This document shows, piece after piece, positions 7,656-15,983 of a stretch of DNA of 25,411 nucleotides. The DNA is taken from contig CAKPHD010000021.1 of assembly GCA_934155625.1 (NCBI GenBank), positions 1 to 25,411 on the forward strand. The letters run 5' to 3'. This DNA comes from an uncultured Clostridia bacterium. Lineage in GTDB: Bacteria; Bacillota; Clostridia; TANB77; CAG-508. Under the pieces are notes generated by a model that saw only the letters and a program-made list of their open reading frames with translations, searched no databases and had not been told where the DNA came from. The stretch's first letter is position 1. Every line of letters begins with the position of its first letter. A program made the translations under genes and the position numbers.

Positions 7656-9320
7656 CTAAAAAATCCCAACAATATCTCCATTTTTGTCAATATCAATAGA
7701 TTCTGCAGATGGTATTTTAGGTAAACCTGGCATAGTCATAATTTTACCTGCTAGCACTACTATAAAGCCAGCTCCAGCTTTTAATTCAATGTCTCTAATG
7801 CTTATTTCAAAAGAATCCTCACATTCTAAATTCTTTGGATCATCAGAAAATGAATATTGTGTTTTAGCTATGCAAACAGGTAAATTTCCATATCCCATTT
7901 CTTCAATTTTTTCTATCTTTTTAGAAACTTCTTCTGGATATATTACACCTTTTGCACCATATATTTTCATAGCAACTTTATTAATTTTTTCTACTATAGT
8001 TTCGTTTAAATCATATATATATTCAAATCTTTCTGGCTTTTCTTTAACAATTTCAACTATCTTTTTAGATATATCAATTGCACCTTCGCCACCTTTAGCC
8101 CAGCTTTCTACAACACTTGAAACTATCTCTCTTTTAGCAAGCTCATTTTGAACATATTCTAATTCATTCTCTTGATCTGTATTATATTTGTTGATTGCAA
8201 CAATAACATTTAAACCAAATTTTCCTCTAATATTATCAATATGTCTATATAGATTGTTCATTCCTTTTTCTAATGCTGACATATTTTCTTCTAAAATACT
8301 TTCTTTTGAAGCTCCACCATGATACTTTAAAGCTTTAATTGTAGCCACACATACCACTGCATCTGGCTTGATATTTGCTTTTCTACATTTTATATCTAGG
8401 AATTTTTCTGCACCTAAATCTGCACCAAATCCAGCTTCTGTAATTGTATAATCCGCAAGTTTCATTGCAGTTTTTGTTGCAATTATTGAATTACACCCAT
8501 GTGCTATATTGGCAAATGGACCTCCATGTATAATAGCAGGTGTATGTTCCAATGTTTGTACTAAATTAGGTTTTATTGCATCTTTTAATAAGACTGCCAT
8601 TGCGCCTTCTGCTTTTAAATCTTTTGCAAAAACAGGCTCATCTTTCTTGTTATATCCTATAACGATATTTCCTAATCTTGTTTTTAAATCTTCTATGTCT
8701 TTAGCTAAACATAAAATGGCCATTACTTCTGATGCTACAGTTATATCAAACCCATCTTCTCTTGGAACTATTTTACTTTCTCCTGATAGCCCTGTATTTA
8801 CTTTTCTTAATTGTCTATCATTTAAATCCACACATCTCTTCCACACTACTTTTTCAATACCTAATTCATTTCCATGATAAATATGATTGTCTATCATTGC
8901 TGATAATAAATTATTTGCAGATGTTATTGCATGAATATCTCCTGTAAAATGTAAATTAATATCTTCCATTGGTGCAACTTGAGCATGTCCTCCACCTGTT
9001 GCTCCTCCTTTTATTCCAAATACTGGGCCTAGTGATGGCTCTCTTAATGCAAGTATTGAACTTTCTCCAATTTTTCTAAGTCCATCAGCTATTGATATTG
9101 ATATAGTTGTTTTTCCTTCACCTAAAGGTGTTGGACTCATTGCTGTTACTAATACCAATTTCCCATCAGCTTTAGCATTCATCTTTTCATATAATTGTTC
9201 AGAAATCTTAGCTTTGTATTTTCCATATGTTTCCATTTCATCTTCTTGGATTCCTAATCTTTCTGCAATTTCTGTTATTTTCTTTAGTTCTGTATTTTTG
9301 GCAATTTCAATGTCTGTCAT
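7656..9320 (-). CDS. fhs: Formate-tetrahydrofolate ligase
   Basis: Makes 10-formyl-tetrahydrofolate from formate, tetrahydrofolate and ATP, feeding purine synthesis and, in acetogens, the methyl branch of the Wood-Ljungdahl pathway. The 554-residue length is standard. The nucleotide-binding loop PTPLGEGKTT and the family blocks REPSLGPVFGIKGGATGGG, NLHFTGDIHAI and HGGPFANIAHGCNS are all present. A GTG nine bases upstream is possible, but AAAGGA is placed better for this ATG. It follows the divergent PAP2 gene with a gap of about 65 bases. Other Wood-Ljungdahl genes are not in the window, so acetogenesis cannot be inferred. Confidence 0.97.
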   Translation of the reverse strand: MTDIEIAKNTELKKITEIAERLGIQEDEMETYGKYKAKISEQLYEKMNAKADGKLVLVTAMSPTPLGEGKTTISISIADGLRKIGESSILALREPSLGPVFGIKGGATGGGHAQVAPMEDINLHFTGDIHAITSANNLLSAMIDNHIYHGNELGIEKVVWKRCVDLNDRQLRKVNTGLSGESKIVPREDGFDITVASEVMAILCLAKDIEDLKTRLGNIVIGYNKKDEPVFAKDLKAEGAMAVLLKDAIKPNLVQTLEHTPAIIHGGPFANIAHGCNSIIATKTAMKLADYTITEAGFGADLGAEKFLDIKCRKANIKPDAVVCVATIKALKYHGGASKESILEENMSALEKGMNNLYRHIDNIRGKFGLNVIVAINKYNTDQENELEYVQNELAKREIVSSVVESWAKGGEGAIDISKKIVEIVKEKPERFEYIYDLNETIVEKINKVAMKIYGAKGVIYPEEVSKKIEKIEEMGYGNLPVCIAKTQYSFSDDPKNLECEDSFEISIRDIELKAGAGFIVVLAGKIMTMPGLPKIPSAESIDIDKNGDIVGIF

Positions 9321-9385
9321 TTTTATCACAGTCCTTTCTAAGAAATTTATACTTTTAGCATTTTTATAATTGTAAATAATAATCT

Positions 9386-9826
9386 TTAAGCATATATACC
9401 TACAACAATTCCAAGAGTAGCTCCAACTATAACCTGTAAAGGTGTATGTCCTAATACTTCTACTAGTTTTTCTTGAACTTCAACTCCTGTAAGTCCTGGT
9501 GTTTCTATAATTTTATTTAATAAATGTGCTTGCTTTCCAGCAGCTCTTCTAACTCCTGCAGCATCATACATTACTACTAATGCAAATATTGTAGCCATTG
9601 CAAACATTATACTATCTGTTCCTTCAGCTTTTCCAACTAATGTGGCTAAACATGTAACAACTGCTGAATGTGAACTTGGCATTCCTCCTGCTCCAATTAT
9701 TCTTTTAAAGTTAAACTTTTTTGTTGTTACTAAATCATAAATTACTTTAAAAGTTTGTATACAAAGCCATAGTAAAAATGGCACATATAAATATTTATTT
9801 GTTACTGCTAATTGTAAATTATTCAT
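9386..9826 (-). CDS. Divergent PAP2 family membrane protein (DUF212, YuiD-like)
   Basis: A 146-residue integral membrane protein with about four hydrophobic segments. The conserved family core GGMPSSHSAVVT corresponds to the SRP/H part of the PAP2 phosphatase signature, and VMYDAAGVRRAAGKQA is the second family block. The full acid phosphatase motif set is not evident, so activity on lipid phosphates such as undecaprenyl pyrophosphate is only a guess. It lies 20 bases after xseB and is probably the last or next-to-last gene of the nusB-xseA-xseB run. The ribosome binding site is AGAGGGG. Confidence 0.88.
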   Translation of the reverse strand: MNNLQLAVTNKYLYVPFLLWLCIQTFKVIYDLVTTKKFNFKRIIGAGGMPSSHSAVVTCLATLVGKAEGTDSIMFAMATIFALVVMYDAAGVRRAAGKQAHLLNKIIETPGLTGVEVQEKLVEVLGHTPLQVIVGATLGIVVGIYA

Positions 9827-9846
9827 TTTCTTTTCCCCTCTTTTGT

Positions 9847-10068
9847 CTACTCTGTTTCAAAATTTTCTTCTTTTAATTCTCCATCTTTTTCTAAAAGTAT
9901 TGTTATCTTCTTTTCTGCTTCTTCTAGAATATTGTTACATTGTTTTGCAATTTTCATTCCTTCCTCGAATTTTTGCACTGATTCGTCTAAATTTAAATTT
10001 CCATTTTCTAATTCTGTAACTATATTTTCTAAGCTTTTCATTGATTCTTCAAAATTATCTTTACTCAT
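9847..10068 (-). CDS. xseB: Exodeoxyribonuclease VII small subunit
   Basis: The 73-residue small subunit binds XseA to form exonuclease VII, which degrades single-stranded DNA from both ends to short oligonucleotides. The opening FEESMKSLENIVTELENG and the following LDESVQKFEEGMK match the two-helix XseB family fold, and the length is normal. The tail is acidic. AAAGGA precedes the start. Its partner xseA is upstream, but an unrelated membrane-anchored gene separates the two. Confidence 0.93.
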   Translation of the reverse strand: MSKDNFEESMKSLENIVTELENGNLNLDESVQKFEEGMKIAKQCNNILEEAEKKITILLEKDGELKEENFETE

Positions 10069-10083
10069 TTTTTTATTCCTTTC

Positions 10084-10102
10084 TTACAACCCAAAGTTGT
10101 AA
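10084..10102 (-). other. Small stem-loop before xseB
   Basis: A perfect 7-bp stem (TTACAAC/GTTGTAA) with a five-base loop lies between the stop of the upstream gene and the xseB ribosome binding site. No U-run follows, so it may shape the intercistronic RNA rather than end it. Confidence 0.4.
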
Positions 10103-10117
10103 TTATTCTTCAACCAT

Positions 10118-10582
10118 CTAATACTCACTTATTGTCCAATCACTGGTATTAACTTCATACCACTGAATTACTGTAGCATCTTGGTGAACTGCAACATAAA
10201 TTTTTGTATCTTTTTTGTTGTCTACACTAAAAGACACAGAATTGTCGTCGCCCCACTCTTTTTTAGCAAGTTCAATAGCCTTTTCATCATCTGTTTGTTT
10301 TGATTCTTTCTGTTCTTCTTTAACTTGCTCTTGTGACTCCTTTTCTTCCTCGCCTACATAATTACTTTCAGAATCTGAGTTATCTTCTAGTGAATTTTCT
10401 TCTTTAGTCTGTTCTTCTTCATTCTCATTTTTTGCAACCTCTACTTGTGGTGCACTTATTGTTTCTACTGCCTTTTTATTATCTTTTATTTTTTCATCAT
10501 ATATAATTGAACCAATCAATACTGCAATTCCTATTATCGCTAATACAATTATTAATGTTAGTATATGTTGTTGTTTCTTCAT
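10118..10582 (-). CDS. Membrane-anchored acidic protein, unknown function
   Basis: A 154-residue protein I cannot assign to a family. Residues 7-26 form one membrane helix, residues 40-97 are a Glu/Gln/Ser-rich low-complexity linker, and the last ~55 residues make a small compact domain starting AIELAKKEWG and ending YEVNTSDWTISEY. This C-terminal layout vaguely recalls PepSY-type extracytoplasmic domains. No lipobox Cys is present, so it is probably a signal-anchored protein with its small domain displayed outside the cell. It starts after AAAGGATG and is inserted between xseA and xseB with short gaps, so it is likely co-transcribed with them without an obvious functional link. Confidence 0.7.
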   Translation of the reverse strand: MKKQQHILTLIIVLAIIGIAVLIGSIIYDEKIKDNKKAVETISAPQVEVAKNENEEEQTKEENSLEDNSDSESNYVGEEEKESQEQVKEEQKESKQTDDEKAIELAKKEWGDDNSVSFSVDNKKDTKIYVAVHQDATVIQWYEVNTSDWTISEY

Positions 10583-10610
10583 ACTTTCATCCTTTCTTGG
10601 GAATCTCCCA

Positions 10611-11798
10611 TTAACAAATTATTGCATCTTTTTCTCCATCATGAAATTTCAATTTTACTTTATCATTTTTATTTAATTCACTTGCACTTTTAACTATTTT
10701 ATTGTCTTTTTCTGTTAAAGAATAACCTCTAGTCAATGTCTTTAACGGACTTAGTGCATCTAATTTAGTTACTAATTCTACATATGATGATTTATTATCT
10801 TTGTGGATTATCTTTATTTTATTTTCTAATCTTTGAACATAAGAATCTAATGCAACATCCATATCTCTAATTTTTCTCATAGGGTCTGTAAATACTCTTG
10901 ATTTCATACATTTTTCATATCTTAGTTTCATTAATTCCATTTTCTTTTTTAAAGCTAATCTATATCTATTTTTGTAATTGTTTATTTTTTGTTTTAGCTC
11001 ATATACATCAGGAACTGCCAATTCCGCAGCAGCTGATGGTGTAGGTGCTCTTAAATCTGCAACAAAATCTGCTATTGTAAAGTCTGTTTCATGTCCAACT
11101 GCAGATATTATTGGTAATTCAGATTGATATATTGCTCTTGCAACTATTTCTTCATTAAATGGCCATAGGTCCTCTAAAGAACCTCCACCTCTTCCAATTA
11201 TAAGCACATCTGCTAATTTCTGCTCATTCATTATTTTAATTTTTTCTGCAATCTGTTCTGCTGCCCCATGGCCTTGAACTGGCACTGGTAATAATCGTAT
11301 ATATACATTCGGATTTCTTCTTGTTGATACATTTATTATATCTCTTATTACTGCACCTGTTTGTGATGTTAATACTCCAACTACTTTTGGATATAATGGA
11401 ATTGGCTTTTTGTGTGCTTCATCAAACAATCCTTCTGCTTCTAATTGAGCTTTTAATTTTTCAAATTGCTCATGTAAGTCTCCCATTCCGTCTTCCATCA
11501 TTTGTTTTACATATATTTGATATACTCCATCTCTTTCAAATACTGATACAGACCCAAAAACCATTACCTTCATTCCATCTTTTGGTTTAAAAGCTAGCCT
11601 CTCAGCATAGCTTTTAAACATTATACATTTTATTAACGAATTCTCGTCTTTTAATGTAAAATATAGATGTCCTGTGTAATGGTTTTTAAAATTGGAGATT
11701 TCTCCTTTTACTAATATTGCTCCTAAGTTTTCGTCTTCATCAAATCTGTCTTTTAAGTATTTGTTTAACTGTGTTACAGTTACTGCATTATACTTCAT
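10611..11798 (-). CDS. xseA: Exodeoxyribonuclease VII large subunit
   Basis: Catalytic subunit of exonuclease VII. Residues 1-100 form the OB-fold DNA-binding domain (VTQLNKYLKD, GEISNFKNHYTGHLYFTLKD). The central nuclease domain carries VGVLTSQTGAVIRDI, the signature DVLIIGRGGGSLEDLWPFN, and SAVGHETDFTIADFVADLRA followed by PTPSAAAELA. A coiled coil and a short C-terminal tail with LTRGYSL follow. Length 395 is at the short end of the family. The start overlaps the nusB stop by one base (TAATG), with GGAGATG upstream, so the two are translationally coupled. Confidence 0.97.
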   Translation of the reverse strand: MKYNAVTVTQLNKYLKDRFDEDENLGAILVKGEISNFKNHYTGHLYFTLKDENSLIKCIMFKSYAERLAFKPKDGMKVMVFGSVSVFERDGVYQIYVKQMMEDGMGDLHEQFEKLKAQLEAEGLFDEAHKKPIPLYPKVVGVLTSQTGAVIRDIINVSTRRNPNVYIRLLPVPVQGHGAAEQIAEKIKIMNEQKLADVLIIGRGGGSLEDLWPFNEEIVARAIYQSELPIISAVGHETDFTIADFVADLRAPTPSAAAELAVPDVYELKQKINNYKNRYRLALKKKMELMKLRYEKCMKSRVFTDPMRKIRDMDVALDSYVQRLENKIKIIHKDNKSSYVELVTKLDALSPLKTLTRGYSLTEKDNKIVKSASELNKNDKVKLKFHDGEKDAIIC

Positions 11799-12205
11799 TA
11801 GTTCATCTCCTTAACAACACTTGCTAAAATTCCATTTATGAAATTTTTAGATGTTTCTTCTCCATATTTTTTTGCTAACTCTAAGCTTTCATTTATTGCC
11901 ACTTTATATGGTATTTGTTTATATTTTATTTCATATATTGCAAGTTTTAACAAACTTAAATCTATTTTTGAGATTCTGTCTATCTTCCAATCAGCCTTTA
12001 GATTTTTTTCTATTAATTCTTGTATCTCTAAACTATTTTCTTTTATTCCTAAAATTGCATCTTTTATATATTCTTTTGCATCATCATCTTCTATTTCGTT
12101 ACATTGCATATATAATTCTATTTGTTCTTCTAAATCTTCTACTTTTTGAATTTCTAAACTATATATCAATCTAAATGTTAACTCTCTAATTGCTGATCGT
12201 TTCAT
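11798..12205 (-). CDS. nusB: Transcription antitermination protein NusB
   Basis: NusB binds boxA RNA with NusE (S10) to promote antitermination, chiefly in rRNA operons. The 135-residue all-helical protein starts [18 protein letters not shown], matching B. subtilis-type NusB, and ends with the conserved [20 protein letters not shown] and FINGILASV. Unusually, no ribosome binding site lies next to its ATG. A strong GAGGAGG lies about 36 bases upstream and serves a nine-codon in-frame upstream ORF that stops six bases before the nusB ATG. Re-initiation or a folded spacer is therefore probable. Confidence 0.95.
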   Translation of the reverse strand: MKRSAIRELTFRLIYSLEIQKVEDLEEQIELYMQCNEIEDDDAKEYIKDAILGIKENSLEIQELIEKNLKADWKIDRISKIDLSLLKLAIYEIKYKQIPYKVAINESLELAKKYGEETSKNFINGILASVVKEMN

Positions 12206-12208
12206 TTT

Positions 12209-12238
12209 TTATAGCAATGCTAACTCTGAAGCTAGCAT
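12209..12238 (-). CDS. Nine-codon upstream ORF before nusB
   Basis: Reads MLASELALL then TAA, in the same frame as nusB and ending six bases before its ATG. It sits two bases downstream of GAGGAGG, the only ribosome binding site in the area. The DNA of this ORF (12216-12239) also folds as a 9-bp hairpin with a six-base loop. It could be a coupling leader peptide, or the hairpin may simply bring the distant Shine-Dalgarno close to nusB. Confidence 0.4.
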   Translation of the reverse strand: MLASELALL

Positions 12239-12253
12239 TTCCTCCTCTCATTA

Positions 12254-12457
12254 TTATAATCTATCTATAAAGTTTTTTAATTTGTCTTTTACTTCATCTT
12301 TGTTTTTTTGGACATAATTTCCAACAAATGCACCTAATACTATAAGTACAATTGCAACTATCAATTCATATAACCTTGTACATAATATTAATATCGCAAC
12401 TATTACTCCTATTATTGCACCTATGTATTTAGACATGAATTCTTTAAAACCTTCCAT
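12254..12457 (-). CDS. DUF2273 small membrane protein
   Basis: A 67-residue protein with two hydrophobic segments (YIGAIIGVIVAILILCT and LIVAIVLIVLGAFVGNYV) and a basic/acidic C-terminal tail. This is the DUF2273 pattern, usually encoded beside Asp23 and AmaP and thought to belong to the same envelope-stress module. It starts 12 bases after the amaP stop, within that operon, with a GAGAG ribosome binding site. Confidence 0.88.
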   Translation of the reverse strand: MEGFKEFMSKYIGAIIGVIVAILILCTRLYELIVAIVLIVLGAFVGNYVQKNKDEVKDKLKNFIDRL

Positions 12458-12468
12458 TTTCTCTCATC

Positions 12469-13023
12469 CTATTCTTTACTTTTTTTGTTGTCTTGTAAAC
12501 TTGTTACTTTTACATTTACTTCTTCGACCTCTAAGTCTGATACTCTTTTTACATCTTCTTTAATTTTTCTTTGTAAACTGCTTGCAAGTTCTTTTATTAC
12601 TACATTTTCATTTACTACTAAGAATAATGTTATTCTTAATTGATTTTCACTGTTTACATCTATTTTTGTGTTACAGTGTTTTATTTGGTCAAATCCCATA
12701 ACTGTATTTTTAACCATATTATCAATAGATTCTTTTGAAATCATTAATTGACCATTTTCATTTTTTAGTAAAACTCCTTGTGTTTCTTTTACTTTTTCTT
12801 TTGATCTTTCATCAAAAAACATACATTTTATTGATAATAATATAAATACAACACTTACTCCTAATGTTATTTTTGATGATAAATCTCCTGTAATTAGGGC
12901 TTTTACCATTTCTGTAACAACATCAAAATCAATCCAGTTAAATACTAATAAGCTTAATATTACTGATAATAACAATATTATAAATGAATATACTATTAAT
13001 GTAAATCTCTCTAAAAATTTCAT
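12469..13023 (-). CDS. amaP: Alkaline shock response membrane anchor protein AmaP
   Basis: AmaP anchors Asp23 to the cell membrane in Staphylococcus. The 184-residue product has two N-terminal membrane helices (about residues 8-30 and 54-70). A soluble Asp23-like domain follows, with QLMISKESIDNMVKNTV and EVEEVNVKVTSLQD. This architecture and its position between Asp23 and DUF2273 genes support the call. A GAGAGGAAG site precedes the ATG. Confidence 0.88.
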   Translation of the reverse strand: MKFLERFTLIVYSFIILLLSVILSLLVFNWIDFDVVTEMVKALITGDLSSKITLGVSVVFILLSIKCMFFDERSKEKVKETQGVLLKNENGQLMISKESIDNMVKNTVMGFDQIKHCNTKIDVNSENQLRITLFLVVNENVVIKELASSLQRKIKEDVKRVSDLEVEEVNVKVTSLQDNKKSKE

Positions 13024-13050
13024 TTTACTTCTTCCTCTCTTGTTATAAAT

Positions 13051-13491
13051 TTATTGTTCGTCTTGTTCTTCACTTTCTTCGTTGTTAGTTTCTTCTCTTT
13101 CTGTTTTAACTCCTTGAACATGTACATTTACTTCTGATACTTTTAACCCAGTCATGTTCTCTACTGATTTTTTTACTCTGTTTTGAATTTCAAATGCTAC
13201 ATCTGGAATTCTTGAACCATATTCAACTATTATGTTCACATCAATTTTTACGTCTTTTTCTCCTGCATCTACTTTAATTCCTTTTGATAGGTTCTTTTTT
13301 CCACTTAATACTTCTGAAATTCCTCCAGCAAATCCTCCTGACATACTTGCTACTCCAGGTACTTCTGATACAGCAACACCTGCAATTACTGCTACTACAT
13401 CATTTGATATTTTTATTCCATCATTTGCCCCTTCTGTATTTTCTTCAATTTCTACTACTTCTTCTTTTTTTTCTTCTTGATTTTCTTCCAT
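13051..13491 (-). CDS. Asp23/Gls24 family envelope stress protein
   Basis: A 146-residue cytosolic protein with the Asp23 core: KISNDVVAVIAGVAVSEVPG, then the glycine-rich MSGGFAGGISEVLSGK, VDIVEYGSRIPDVAFEIQ-type strands, and VSEVNVHVQGV. Asp23 forms a membrane-associated layer with AmaP and responds to alkaline or envelope stress. A longer ORF starts 12 codons upstream, but AAAGGAAAG lies ahead of this ATG and the extra residues are unlike the family. N- and C-termini are highly acidic. It opens a long operon under the promoter at 13532-13560. Confidence 0.93.
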   Translation of the reverse strand: MEENQEEKKEEVVEIEENTEGANDGIKISNDVVAVIAGVAVSEVPGVASMSGGFAGGISEVLSGKKNLSKGIKVDAGEKDVKIDVNIIVEYGSRIPDVAFEIQNRVKKSVENMTGLKVSEVNVHVQGVKTEREETNNEESEEQDEQ

Positions 13492-13531
13492 AAAAATCAC
13501 TTTCCTTTCTATTAAAGAATTCATCATCTAA

Positions 13532-13560
13532 AGTATATCAATTTTTCGCTTTTTTTTCAA
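13532..13560 (-). promoter_or_regulatory. Sigma-A promoter for the asp23-amaP-nusB operon
   Basis: Minus strand TTGAAA, 17-base spacer, TATACT, placed about 40 bases before the Asp23 start. It lies between the start codon and the large palindrome at 13633-13778. Confidence 0.65.
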
Positions 13561-13632
13561 CTATTTTAATAAAGATTTCACAAAACATTCATATTCATAA
13601 CTCCAATTCATAGTTCATAAGAATATCTATTT

Positions 13633-13778
13633 AGAAATTAATAATATATTGTTTTTTATACCTTGGTGTCGCAATCTCCATATTTGAAAAACTAGTATGA
13701 AGATTGCTCCATATCGCATTCGCTATGCTCATTTGGTCGCTTACGCGGTATTGCAAAACAATATATTATTAAGTTTCT
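13633..13778. repeat. MITE-like or structured palindromic element
   Basis: The 321-base gap between asp23 and proS holds this ~146-nt element. Its outer arms (13633-13662 and 13747-13778) are inverted copies with an 18-bp perfect core (13638-13655 against 13755-13772). Inside lies a second stem-loop (13671-13677 against 13701-13707) and a GC-richer segment with repeated GCGA/CGCATTCGC-like motifs. AGAATAT occurs at 13620-13626 and 13779-13785, roughly flanking it. It may be a miniature transposable element, a structured RNA, or the transcription end of proS. Confidence 0.6.
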
Positions 13779-13812
13779 AGAATATACATAACTTAGATGT
13801 AAATTATAATTA

Positions 13813-15252
13813 TTAGTATTGTCTTCCCCAAACAACCATTTTGTCTGCTTTTTTTCCGCAACATACACAGGTATCTCCAAGATGCTCTTGTTCAAATGGC
13901 ATACATCTTGACTTTGCTCCAGTCAACTCTTTAATTTTCTCTTCACATTCAGCACTTCCGCACCACATAGATTTAATAAATCCTTGTTCCTTATCCATGT
14001 TATTTTTAAATTCTTCCATATCATGTGCAACTGTTGTTTTTGCTTCCATTCTCTTTTTACATGTATCAAACATATTTTGTTGAATTGCTTCTAATAATTC
14101 TTCCAATTTTGATTCTAAATCAGATAATTTTACTGTAATCTTTTCAGCAGTATCTCTTCTAACTACTACACATTCTCCATTTTCTATATCTCTTGGTCCC
14201 ATTTCTATTCTTACTGGAACACCTCTCATTTCCCAATCATTAAATTTATAACCTGGGCTTACTTGGTCTCTTAAATCTATTTCCATTCTGAATTTATTTT
14301 TTAATGTATTATATAGTTCTTCTGCCTTTCCTTGAACTCCTTCTTTATGCATTGCAACTGGTACTATTACAGCTTGTATTGGAGCAACTCTTGGTGGTAG
14401 TTTTAGTCCTCTATTATCTCCATGTGCCATTATTATTGCACCTATAACTCTTGTTGACATTCCCCAAGATGTTTGATATGCATATTCTTGTTTTCCTTCT
14501 CTGTTTTGGAATGCTACATTAAATGGCTTTGAGAAGTTTTGTCCTAAATAATGTGACGTTCCTGATTGTAAAGCTTTTCCATCATACATCATTGTTTCTA
14601 TTGTATATGTTTCTTCTGCCCCTGCAAATTTTTCTGATTCTGTTTTTATTCCTTTTATTACAGGTATTGCTAAAAGATTTTCTACTACATCAGCATATAC
14701 TTCTAACATTTGCATTGTTCTTTCTCTAGCTTCTTTTACAGTCTCATGGATTGTGTGACCTTCTTGCCATAAGAATTCTCTTGAACGTAAAAATGGTCTT
14801 GTTTCTTTTTCCCATCTTAATACACTACACCATTGATTGTATACAAATGGTAAATCTCTCCATGATTTTAACCATTTTGAATACATTGTTGTTATTATTG
14901 TTTCTGATGTTGGTCTTACACATAATTTTTCTTCTAATTTTTCTCCACCAGCTTCTGTTACCCAAGCCACTTCTGGTGCAAATCCTTCTACATGGTCTTT
15001 TTCTTTTTCTAATAGGCTTTCTGGTATTAAAACTGGAAAATATGTATTTTTTACTCCTGTTTCTTTGAATTTTTTGTCTGTGTAATTTTGGATATTTTCC
15101 CATATTGCATATCCATATGGTCTTATTGCGATACATCCTTTTGTGTCTGTATAATCAGCCAATTCAGCTTTTATTACAATGTCTGTATACCATTGTGCTA
15201 TATTCTCATCTATATTAGTAATCTCTTTTACAAAATTTTTATTTTCTCCCAT
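13813..15252 (-). CDS. proS: Prolyl-tRNA synthetase (archaeal/eukaryotic-like type)
   Basis: Charges tRNA-Pro. At 479 residues it lacks the YbaK-like editing insertion of E. coli ProRS and belongs to the short type found in many Clostridia and in archaea and eukaryotes. Class II motifs are visible: CVRPTSETII, the motif 2 region VLRWEKETRPFLRSREFLWQ, and QTSWGMSTRVIGAIIMAHGD. The C-terminal zinc-binding domain carries MWCGSAECEEKI and DTCVCCGKKAD and ends in the typical aromatic VWGRQY. GGAGAT precedes the start. It is 34 bases after scpB, so the two are probably co-transcribed. Confidence 0.97.
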   Translation of the reverse strand: MGENKNFVKEITNIDENIAQWYTDIVIKAELADYTDTKGCIAIRPYGYAIWENIQNYTDKKFKETGVKNTYFPVLIPESLLEKEKDHVEGFAPEVAWVTEAGGEKLEEKLCVRPTSETIITTMYSKWLKSWRDLPFVYNQWCSVLRWEKETRPFLRSREFLWQEGHTIHETVKEARERTMQMLEVYADVVENLLAIPVIKGIKTESEKFAGAEETYTIETMMYDGKALQSGTSHYLGQNFSKPFNVAFQNREGKQEYAYQTSWGMSTRVIGAIIMAHGDNRGLKLPPRVAPIQAVIVPVAMHKEGVQGKAEELYNTLKNKFRMEIDLRDQVSPGYKFNDWEMRGVPVRIEMGPRDIENGECVVVRRDTAEKITVKLSDLESKLEELLEAIQQNMFDTCKKRMEAKTTVAHDMEEFKNNMDKEQGFIKSMWCGSAECEEKIKELTGAKSRCMPFEQEHLGDTCVCCGKKADKMVVWGRQY

Positions 15253-15286
15253 AATTTTAATCTCCTTTTTTATAATCTTAATCTTT

Positions 15287-15874
15287 TTATTCTTCAGTGT
15301 TGATACTCGGCATTGGAGCCTCCGCTTCTATTAATTCTTCGATTATTACTTGTCTGTTTGAATCTAATTTATATCTTGGTAATTCTGGTAGTTTTGCTAA
15401 ACTTTCATATCCAAACATTTTTAAAAATTCTGGTGTTGTTTTATATGTTGTTGGTCTTCCTGGTAAATCAGCTTTTCCTGCATCTTCGATTAATCCATAG
15501 TCAAGTAACTTATATATCGTTCCATCGCTGTTTACTCCTCTTATTGCTTCTATTTCTGCTCTTGTAGCTCTTGGATTATATGCAATTATTGCAAGTGTTT
15601 CTAATGCTGCCTGTGATAAATTAGGTTTAGTTCGTTTGTCTAAAATTGGATAGATATATTCATAATATTCTTTTTTACTGCATAGTTGATATCCTCCATC
15701 TATTTTGATTATCTCTATTCCTCTTTCTTTATATTCATCTTGCATGTTTTTTATTATTTCTGCAATTTGCTTTTTATCTATTTCTAAAGCTAATACTAAT
15801 TCTTCTTCTGTTACAATTCTTCCGGCTGCAAATAGCACAGCTTCTATTATTGCTTTTATTTTTTGTATATCCAT
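15287..15874 (-). CDS. scpB: Segregation and condensation protein B
   Basis: ScpB dimers bind the kleisin ScpA and SMC to form bacterial condensin for chromosome segregation. The 195-residue protein has two winged-helix domains; recognisable blocks are IKAIIEAVLFAAGRIVTEEE, ALETLAIIAYNPRATRAEIE, IRGVNSDGTIYKLLDYGLIE and GRPTTYKTTPEFLKMFG. The ribosome binding site is AGGTG. ScpA is usually encoded immediately upstream, but here the upstream DNA holds a 6S-like RNA and hemW, so scpA must be elsewhere in the genome. Confidence 0.96.
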   Translation of the reverse strand: MDIQKIKAIIEAVLFAAGRIVTEEELVLALEIDKKQIAEIIKNMQDEYKERGIEIIKIDGGYQLCSKKEYYEYIYPILDKRTKPNLSQAALETLAIIAYNPRATRAEIEAIRGVNSDGTIYKLLDYGLIEDAGKADLPGRPTTYKTTPEFLKMFGYESLAKLPELPRYKLDSNRQVIIEELIEAEAPMPSINTEE

Positions 15875-15908
15875 AATTCACCTACATTTTTTCAATTTTA
15901 ATGCATAT

Positions 15909-15937
15909 ATTTTCTCATGTTTTCCACTTTATGTCAA
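15909..15937 (-). promoter_or_regulatory. Possible promoter for scpB-proS
   Basis: A perfect TTGACA is followed after 17 bases by GAAAAT, a weak -10, about 35 bases before the scpB start on the minus strand. Confidence 0.35.
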
Positions 15938-15983
15938 GATTATATAATAAATTTATTTAATCTATATACAATTTTATTATTAA

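Noticed and set aside
13692..13895. 67-residue ORF overlapping the end of proS
   Set aside because: No ribosome binding site, runs out of frame through the proS 3' end and into the palindromic element; it is a chance reading frame.
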